A stretch of 23,685 nt of DNA from positions 1,649,608 through 1,673,292 of the forward strand of contig CP070672.1 of assembly GCA_020351895.1 (NCBI GenBank), written 5' to 3'. The notes beneath the pieces were generated by a model that had not been told where the DNA came from, did no database searches, and saw only the letters and a program-made list of their open reading frames with translations. How positions within the stretch are numbered: position 1 is the stretch's first letter; the number at the start of each line of letters is the position of its first letter. A program made the position numbers and the translations under genes. Below are positions 7,745 through 12,766 of this stretch, in pieces. The DNA is from Thermoplasmata archaeon. Lineage in GTDB: Archaea; Thermoplasmatota; Thermoplasmata; GCA-020350865.

Positions 7745-7856
7745 AGAGAGTTTAAATCATTTTTTACTGGTATTCTGGGAAACGGGACTCTAGTTTATTT
7801 CTGCTTTAAATATTCGAACAATAATAAAAAATAAAAGAAAGGGATTTTGGTCTTTA

Positions 7857-8441
7857 TCAATATGGCGGCGGGGGTGGTGGCTGTCCTGGCGGGGGTTGTT
7901 GGTAGGGTGGTTGTTGGTATGGTGGCTGTTGAGGTGGTGGTTGCTGGTAGGGTTGCTGCATAGGCGGCTGTTCCATCGGTGGTTGGGCTTCCATGGGTGC
8001 TGCCCTGCCTGTCACGGCCCCGACGATCAGGAGAATTACGCCGACGATTAGCAATATCAGGCCCAATATACCCAAAGGTGTGGGGACCTTGTATATCTTT
8101 GCATCCATAGCATCATATATGGCCATTGGATCTTCAACATCGCCGATGTCTGCTAATTTGTCCTCATCGTAGGTAAACTCCACTATAACGGTATCTCCTT
8201 TATTGAACTCATCACTATCCGTTACCCATCCGCCGTCGCCATCATCTATTTCATACACGGTCATACCAAACAGGCTGGCCTCGTCGGTGATTTCACCTAT
8301 GATCTTGTAGGTGGTGCCATCCTCTGGTTCATCTGGTAGATCATCCCAGGTTGTGGTTCCTATCAAGGGCCACATGAACAGCATCATCAAAAGTCCAATC
8401 ACCAACAGTATAATTCCTACGACGACTATCCCTTTTTTCAT
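7857..8441 (-). CDS. Two-span membrane protein with Pro/Gln/Tyr-rich C-terminal tail
   Basis: 194 residues from ATG 8441, which has AGGTGA 4 bases ahead; a longer in-frame start at 8519 lies beyond the promoter. Residues 4-27 form a membrane anchor. Then comes an acidic, beta-rich domain (about 30-120; YKIIGEITDE, then GDTVIVEFTY) that resembles an OB-like extracytoplasmic domain. A second span at about 123-146 (LGILGLILLIVGVILLIVGAV) returns the chain to the cytoplasm. The last 40 residues are PPMEQPPMQQPYQQPP-type repeats ending PPPPPPY. It is the third protein in the window with such a tail. Function unknown. Confidence 0.85.
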   Translation of the reverse strand: MKKGIVVVGIILLVIGLLMMLFMWPLIGTTTWDDLPDEPEDGTTYKIIGEITDEASLFGMTVYEIDDGDGGWVTDSDEFNKGDTVIVEFTYDEDKLADIGDVEDPMAIYDAMDAKIYKVPTPLGILGLILLIVGVILLIVGAVTGRAAPMEAQPPMEQPPMQQPYQQPPPQQPPYQQPPYQQPPPGQPPPPPPY

Positions 8442-8734
8442 AATCTCACCTAGATTATGTAAAAAGGCAATTAGATAGGAGTATAAATAGATTTTGTAGG
8501 TCAGTATCGTGAATGTCAACTTGCTCCTTCTTCCGATCTACTCATTTCACTTCTTATTTCCTACTTAATCCAGCCATTAATCGGGATTTGAGGAGCAGAA
8601 ACCTGAAATAACTATATTTTTATTAATTTGCATGAGTAAGATGACAATCAAATTAATGAAAATCACATGATGATTCACATGAACTAATAGATAGCCATAC
8701 ATGGAAAGAATTATATATGTTCAAAGTCTATTCG
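8442..8734. other. Intergenic region, promoters of both flanking genes
   Basis: On the left, GTATAAATAG at 8481-8490 (TTTATAC on the minus strand) is a good TATA box for the membrane-protein gene, about 40 bases before its start. On the right, TTATATATG at 8711-8719 is a plus-strand TATA box. Between them the DNA is AT-rich, with a repeated TCACATGA/TTCACATG at about 8665-8681, and I see no gene. Confidence 0.5.
8711..8719 (+). promoter_or_regulatory. TATA box ahead of structured leader
   Basis: TTATATATG is a near-ideal archaeal TATA box. Transcription should begin about 25 bases later, near 8738, well before the next start codon at 8863. The gene downstream would therefore have a leader of about 125 bases, long compared with the 10-30 bases inferred for its neighbours. 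Confidence 0.6.
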
Positions 8735-8737
8735 GGT

Positions 8738-8862
8738 GTCTGGGTCATCTGGCTACTGCGGTATCTTGACTATTGGTGCCTACGCGAAATATGTTTGAAC
8801 CGCACCCAGTGTTAAGACGTTAGTATACCCAATTTGGCCTATAAAGTCATGGAGGAAATACC
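8738..8862 (+). ncRNA. Candidate structured 5' leader or small RNA
   Basis: The region is more GC-balanced than the flanks and can fold. CTGGGT (8740-8745) pairs with ACCCAG (8804-8809), and GCGGT (8758-8762) pairs with ACCGC (8799-8803), making one long interrupted helix closed by about 36 bases. I cannot match it to a known riboswitch, tRNA or snoRNA. It lies between a strong TATA box and a gene with a perfect GGAGG, so a cis-regulatory leader of that gene is the simplest reading; an independent small RNA is possible. Confidence 0.35.
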
Positions 8863-9087
8863 ATGGTAATGGAAGAAATAACTTTGGATAGGGCGAAAAC
8901 CATCGCCAAAAGAAAAGGCCTGAAACCAGGCAGGGTGAAGGGTACGAACGGCGTACAATTCACAAAGGGGAGAAACCCGCGCTTGGAGACCATCGAATGG
9001 GAAGAGTTTGAAAAGACTTTAAAGAGGAGGAGATTGGCGGTCTACGAGAGTGGTGGGTGGATGAAAATAATGAAGAGGAGAAGATAA
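8863..9087 (+). CDS. Small, highly basic protein
   Basis: 74 residues, with GGAGGAA 7 bases before the ATG. Lys and Arg are abundant throughout (KRKGLKPGRVKGTNG, KTLKRRR, MKIMKRRR) with no membrane span, suggesting a nucleic-acid or ribosome-associated cytoplasmic protein. A small alpha-beta pattern is likely: helix TLDRAKTIAKRKG, a turn, strands around GVQFTKG, helix EWEEFEKTLKRR, then strand LAVYESGGWMKIM. The family is not recognised. It may be controlled through the long structured leader ahead of it. A hairpin terminator overlaps its stop codon. Confidence 0.8.
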   Translation: MVMEEITLDRAKTIAKRKGLKPGRVKGTNGVQFTKGRNPRLETIEWEEFEKTLKRRRLAVYESGGWMKIMKRRR

Positions 9088-9126
9088 ACTTCTCTTCTTC
9101 TGTTTTTTTTGTTTTATTTTTAATTA
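9072..9126 (+). terminator. Hairpin terminator overlapping the stop codon
   Basis: GAAGAGGAGAAG (9072-9083) pairs with CTTCTCTTCTTC (9089-9100) across 12 pairs, one of them G-U, around an ATAAA loop that contains the stop codon. A T-run (TTTTTTTTGTTTTATTTTTAATT) follows. The adjacent A-run at 9131-9139 gives a T-run on the minus strand, so the spacer probably also ends transcription of the convergent lipoprotein gene. Confidence 0.8.
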
Positions 9127-9156
9127 TTTTAAAAAAAATATTAGATCGAGTTCCAA

Positions 9157-9711
9157 CTAGGTAGTCTCCTCCACAGCTTGGAGATATTTGTACTCAACAT
9201 TAAGGATCCAGTCGTTACCCGAGTCCGTCCAAATTATCCAAATACCAAGACCAGGCCCTCCACTGCTTCCCTGACCTGGATCGCATGTGATCTTAACATG
9301 CCAGCCAGCGCCATTGTCCATTGGTTCCTCGTGGTTTTGAGGAGAGTCAATATCAAGAGTCAAAGAGTTACCAGCCCCGGAGTTTTTCGCTGGCTCTCCA
9401 CTTCCATTGGGAGGGGTCACCTCAATGGTGAACGTATCGTCCTGGGCAGATTCTGGATCACCATTGTTGTTTGTGTCGGTCCAGGTTAATCTAAAGGAGG
9501 CTTGAACTATATATGTATGGTTGAAAGTGATATCAACCGTGGACTCATCGTTTTCTCCAGTATAGCCCTCGTAAGGACCATCACGTCCGCCTGCCATGAC
9601 AGCATAAGTTATTTCTGTTTCTTTACTTCCTTCACCCTCTCCCCCAAGACACCCTGAGATCGCTGTCGTGAATACGATTAGAATGATCAACAGGCCAATC
9701 TTTAATTTCAT
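9157..9711 (-). CDS. Secreted lipoprotein, beta-rich domain
   Basis: 185 residues from ATG 9711, which has GGTGAT 3 bases ahead; an in-frame ATG at 9744 would precede that site. The signal sequence KLKIGLLIILIVFTTA ends in the lipobox ISGC (Cys21), followed by a Gly/Glu-rich spacer, so the mature protein should be lipid-anchored outside the membrane. The rest is beta-strand-rich (DSTVDITF-type, FRLTWTDTNNNGDPESAQDD, WHVKITCDPG, WILNVEYKYLQ), like an immunoglobulin-type or jelly-roll domain, with an Asp/Asn loop that could bind calcium. No catalytic motif seen. The neighbour upstream is another surface protein, but the two have separate promoters. Confidence 0.85.
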   Translation of the reverse strand: MKLKIGLLIILIVFTTAISGCLGGEGEGSKETEITYAVMAGGRDGPYEGYTGENDESTVDITFNHTYIVQASFRLTWTDTNNNGDPESAQDDTFTIEVTPPNGSGEPAKNSGAGNSLTLDIDSPQNHEEPMDNGAGWHVKITCDPGQGSSGGPGLGIWIIWTDSGNDWILNVEYKYLQAVEETT

Positions 9712-9744
9712 AATATCACCAGTAAATAATCTATATACTATCAT

Positions 9745-9758
9745 TCAAATATAAAGTT
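9745..9758 (-). promoter_or_regulatory. TATA box of the lipoprotein gene
   Basis: On the minus strand this reads AAACTTTATATTTG, about 40 bases ahead of the ATG at 9711, giving a leader of roughly 10-15 bases that includes GGTGAT. Confidence 0.55.
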
Positions 9759-9875
9759 TTCTTATGATTTTCTTGCATTTTCTGGAATGAAATCCAGAAA
9801 AACCTATTATAATGCAATATATAAATACTTTTTGGGTGGATTGAAATAAAAAAGGAAGTGAGTACAACCATGAAT

Positions 9876-10973
9876 CTAAGTGGGGCTTTCTCTTCCTGCT
9901 TCTTTACGGCTCTTTAGCAATCTCATCAGGATGACTGCAGCAACTACCGCGGCTATTACAACAATAATAATTGGCAGCAATCCCACAATTCCACCTATGA
10001 TGCCACCACCCTCATCACCACCTGGAAGATCTATCATATACGTTCCCATGGCTCTAAAATCGTTTTCTTCGCAATAAGAGAGGGATATCGTTACAGTGTA
10101 TTCCCCGTCTCTCCCTCCATCTGATTTGTAGTCCCAGATCCAAGTTACTGTGGAGCCGTTACCACCTACACTGAAAGTTGGATGGGAAATGGTTTCAACA
10201 TCAACACCTCCGTCAACCCTTAAAAGGGCATTTAATTTTGTGGACGAAAATGCATCGATGTATGTTGCCGAAAATGTTATGAATCCCTCATCTACCAAGG
10301 GCTCATTGACACTCACGGTCATGGGATTTGCGGAGATTTTGACATGGGTGTCATACTGGGCACTTCCCACTATTAACTTGGAATCGGCACCAGGTCCTAA
10401 ATAATACTTAGGATCCGAAAAATATGCCAATCTAACTCCCACAGTATCACCTGCCTGAAGTTGAATTGAATTACTATTGCTTCCCTCTCCTGTTATCTCT
10501 GTTGGTGTACTTGATACACTTGTGCTTTCAGTCCAAAAATCGTATTCATCATTCCCATTTACCTGAATATGAACGCTGAAATGGACATTTTTTGCTCCTT
10601 CATTGCTATATACCCATAATCCACAAGAAAATTCAGTACCAACCGTGATGGGAGCAGCCAGTGGAGGACTTATCCAGGTTCCTATATAATATCCAAGCCA
10701 TCTTGCAGTATAATGGCCATTGCAATCCACGTCTGTTGATGCATTTCCTTCTGGCATCTCCACCCTGAGCTCTCCTTCTTCTCCACCTTTTAAATATAAA
10801 TGGATAATCTGTGGCTCAGTTTCATTTTCCTGTTGCATCACCGTATCATGGAAAAATGGGTTTTCTAATGCCTTAAAGTCAACGGATTCCAAATCCTTTG
10901 CGGCAACAGGAGTACCAATGATGGTTATGAGTAATAAACCTAGAGCCATTAATAATGTCATCAGCTTTTTCAT
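9876..10973 (-). CDS. Secreted protein with C-terminal membrane anchor
   Basis: 365 residues from ATG 10973, chosen because GGTGAT lies 5 bases before it and the signal peptide MKKLMTLLMALGLLLITIIG starts there; the ATG at 11003 adds ten polar residues in front. Signal cleavage is likely after PVAA (about 25). The extracellular part has two beta-rich halves. The first (about 75-215) contains a GYYIGTWISPPL segment and looks jelly-roll-like. The second (about 220-315; VNEPLVDEGFITFSATY...STVTWIWDYKSD) is Ig/PKD-like. A Gly-rich linker leads to one span (LLPIIIVVIAAVVAAVILMRLL) and a short basic tail. It has its own TATA box and a T-run after the stop. Role unknown; a surface-layer or adhesion component is plausible. 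Confidence 0.88.
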   Translation of the reverse strand: MKKLMTLLMALGLLLITIIGTPVAAKDLESVDFKALENPFFHDTVMQQENETEPQIIHLYLKGGEEGELRVEMPEGNASTDVDCNGHYTARWLGYYIGTWISPPLAAPITVGTEFSCGLWVYSNEGAKNVHFSVHIQVNGNDEYDFWTESTSVSSTPTEITGEGSNSNSIQLQAGDTVGVRLAYFSDPKYYLGPGADSKLIVGSAQYDTHVKISANPMTVSVNEPLVDEGFITFSATYIDAFSSTKLNALLRVDGGVDVETISHPTFSVGGNGSTVTWIWDYKSDGGRDGEYTVTISLSYCEENDFRAMGTYMIDLPGGDEGGGIIGGIVGLLPIIIVVIAAVVAAVILMRLLKSRKEAGRESPT

Positions 10974-11013
10974 TTGATCATCACCCTCGCGAGGTAATTC
11001 CACTCCTAATTCG

Positions 11014-11026
11014 TGAATATATAAAT
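11014..11026 (-). promoter_or_regulatory. TATA box of the membrane-anchored protein gene
   Basis: On the minus strand CATTTATATATTC lies about 45 bases before the ATG at 10973. It separates this gene from the upstream JAMM gene, which therefore need not be co-transcribed with it. Confidence 0.6.
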
Positions 11027-11097
11027 GTGATTAGTAACTAAAATATTTTTCGTAAATGCGCAGAAATCCATCAAAGGAGTCAATATTTCCCATTTTC

Positions 11098-11664
11098 TCA
11101 AAACCTGTCCCTTCCTATGTCATAGACTGCAAACTCCCTCTTTACATATTCCTCATCCTCCATTTTATAGGCCACAATCTCCTCCCTTATAGGATCCACC
11201 ACCAATGCTGTGTGAAAAGATTTTCTGAACATGCGCCCTTGAGTTTCAATGTCTTTGCTAGAAAGGAAGCAACCGAGTCCGGGATGGGAATGGTACCAGC
11301 CCACGATGACATAATCATATGGCAGATCCTCCAATTTCGAAAAGAGTCCCTCGAAGCCATCCCTTGCGAACCTTACCGATATTTCTGTAGCATCCAGATC
11401 AGTAGAAACCACATCCTTTACCAGAGTGAAGGTAGAGTCATTCCATTTGTACACATCTCCTATAAGAAAACCCATGACCTCTAACCTTTTATCAGCATAG
11501 GTTTTGCAGTGCTCTACCAGCTTATCCATGGATGTTTTTAAGATGTATATATCGTAAATACTTTCTGATATCCTCTGGGGTTGAACGATCCTATTTCGTG
11601 GAGGAGGAGGTAACGTATGTAATTCCTTTTTTTGTTCCCCAACGATCTTAGGAACCTTTGTCAT
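11098..11664 (-). CDS. Rpn11/CSN5-type JAMM isopeptidase (deubiquitinase-like)
   Basis: 188 residues from ATG 11664, with GAGGGTG 3 bases ahead; extending upstream would need a TTG overlapping the Ubl stop. After a Pro-rich N-terminus (PPPPRNRIVQPQ) comes an MPN domain with the full zinc-protease signature: Glu62 in LEVMGFLIG, then H125-S-H127-x7-S135-x2-D138. The stretch HSHPGLGCFLSSKDIETQ includes the GCxLS box and the DxxTQ ending typical of proteasomal Rpn11 and COP9 CSN5, followed by TALVVDPI. This points to cleavage of isopeptide or C-terminal peptide bonds after Gly-Gly rather than the small bacterial JAB metabolic proteases. It is 74 bases downstream of the Ubl gene, with a TATA-like AATATATTAT between (11711-11720), so it may have its own promoter. 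Likely jobs: Ubl maturation and removal of Ubl from targets. Confidence 0.93.
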   Translation of the reverse strand: MTKVPKIVGEQKKELHTLPPPPRNRIVQPQRISESIYDIYILKTSMDKLVEHCKTYADKRLEVMGFLIGDVYKWNDSTFTLVKDVVSTDLDATEISVRFARDGFEGLFSKLEDLPYDYVIVGWYHSHPGLGCFLSSKDIETQGRMFRKSFHTALVVDPIREEIVAYKMEDEEYVKREFAVYDIGRDRF

Positions 11665-11738
11665 AAACACCCTCGCAATCTGAAAATTAAGGTAAACATT
11701 CAATGACCCTATAATATATTCATGAACGATAATCGAAT

Positions 11739-11981
11739 TCAAGCACCACCCTCGGGATCTGGGATAAGTTCCAAGGTGTCACCATCCCTGACACCAGCAT
11801 CACTCACCATGATCCCCCCCCTAAGAAGTTTCCTACCCCATTTCAGCACATAGGCACCAGGGTCTTTTGACCAGAAACTGGCCGCGCTCTCGATTATCTC
11901 CTCCACTGTGTTGTCGGATTCCAAATCCATATCAACACTGTTTCCTGTCTCAGCATCTTTTATGGTTGTTCGTATCGTCAT
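11739..11981 (-). CDS. Ubiquitin-like beta-grasp protein with GGA tail
   Basis: 80 residues. The fold order matches ubiquitin: strand-turn-strand (RTTIKDAETGNSVDMDL), helix (TVEEIIESAASFW), strand (AYVLKW), GRKLLRGG turn, then VSDAGVRDGDTLELIP ending PDPEGGA. Length is close to ubiquitin's 76. Gly78-Gly79 are followed by one Ala, so a hydrolase must expose the di-Gly before activation. By eye Lys51 aligns with ubiquitin Lys48, and Lys47 with Ile44, so the classic hydrophobic patch is changed. The tail is acidic (D75, E77) where ubiquitin has Arg72 and Arg74. AAGGGGGAG lies a few bases ahead of the ATG, with a TATA-like TTATTTTAA farther up. It lies between the E2 and JAMM genes. YukD/EsaB-like Ubls share the fold but normally lack di-Gly. 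Confidence 0.88.
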   Translation of the reverse strand: MTIRTTIKDAETGNSVDMDLESDNTVEEIIESAASFWSKDPGAYVLKWGRKLLRGGIMVSDAGVRDGDTLELIPDPEGGA

Positions 11982-12061
11982 TTTTCTCCCCCTTTATTTT
12001 GCGTATCACTTATCCAGTTAAAATAATTTGTTAATTCCCTCTATCAGTCCTATGAGATGAT

Positions 12062-12568
12062 CTATTTACCCCTCTCCTTTTTACTTTTCCCCTTCACTAT
12101 CATGGGAGGTTTATACGGATTCTTCAAGAAATATTGTGCGGCCTTTAGTGTTGTTTCATCCTGATATGGGCTTTTAGGATTGGGATTGACAAGCAATGAT
12201 TCGATACCGTTTAGAAATGTCAGAAGATTCGATGAAAAACTCCAATCATCCAAAAGTTTTATGCATACCCATCCACCCTTTTCTGGTGGTACGATGTTGG
12301 GATGGAAAATCTCGGTTTCCCATCGTGCTGTCGGTTTTTGGTAAGGATAGTCCTTATAAATGTCTATTCTCATCTTATGGGTATATAGATGGGTGATTTT
12401 CTCCCCACTCCGAACTGGCCCTGGAATATTCTTGAATGTGACGAATATCGTGGTGGGAAATTCTCTAAATTCAGGATCAATAACCTCAATCTTATGAGGT
12501 AGTTGTTCCCTGCAAAGGGCTATCTCGTTTTTTAATCTTTTTTGAAGGATGTCCAAAGGCAGTGCCAT
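12062..12568 (-). CDS. E2-like ubiquitin-conjugating enzyme
   Basis: 168 residues, the usual size of a minimal E2. N-terminal helix LDILQKRLKNEIALCREQ, then the beta-sheet ending in YPYQKPTARWETEIFHPNI. The HPN tripeptide is at 89-91 and the catalytic Cys at 102 in GGWVCIKLLDDW, 13 residues after the His (10 in typical eukaryotic E2s, so a 3-residue insertion). Trp109 and the helix TFLNGIESLL followed by NPNPKSP complete a near-canonical E2 signature. Cys102 argues against an inactive UEV. The C-terminus is basic (KGKSKKERGK). The enzyme would accept the Ubl as a thioester from an E1 and pass it to lysines. GGGGAGGAG lies just before the ATG, and CCTTATTTACGG about 40 bases upstream is a possible TATA box. 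First gene of the three-gene cluster. Confidence 0.94.
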   Translation of the reverse strand: MALPLDILQKRLKNEIALCREQLPHKIEVIDPEFREFPTTIFVTFKNIPGPVRSGEKITHLYTHKMRIDIYKDYPYQKPTARWETEIFHPNIVPPEKGGWVCIKLLDDWSFSSNLLTFLNGIESLLVNPNPKSPYQDETTLKAAQYFLKNPYKPPMIVKGKSKKERGK

Positions 12569-12710
12569 ATTCTCCTCCCCATGGCATATGTAATGGGTTT
12601 TTCCGTAAATAAGGTTTTATGGTTCGCTAGCTCATTTATTTCAAGCATTAAAAAAAATTCTATAAGGAATTCCAACTCTTGAATTAAATATATTCCAAAT
12701 ATTCACGATA

Positions 12711-12720
12711 CATATATAAG
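12711..12720 (+). promoter_or_regulatory. TATA box of the propeller-protein gene
   Basis: CATATATAAG lies 47-56 bases before the ATG at 12767. Transcription would start near 12740, leaving a leader of about 25-30 bases with GAGGTGAGG as ribosome site. Confidence 0.6.
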
Positions 12721-12766
12721 CACATATATCGATTTGGTTTTCAAGATTTTGTCGAGGTGAGGAACA

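Noticed and set aside
8738..8815. A tRNA gene on either strand
   Set aside because: A GTTTGAACC stretch recalls a T-loop, but no seven-base acceptor stem, D-arm or anticodon arm can be placed around it.
11739..11742. A TTG start for the JAMM gene overlapping the Ubl stop, implying translational coupling
   Set aside because: It would add 26 residues with no family support, whereas ATG 11664 has GAGGGTG directly ahead and a TATA-like element upstream.
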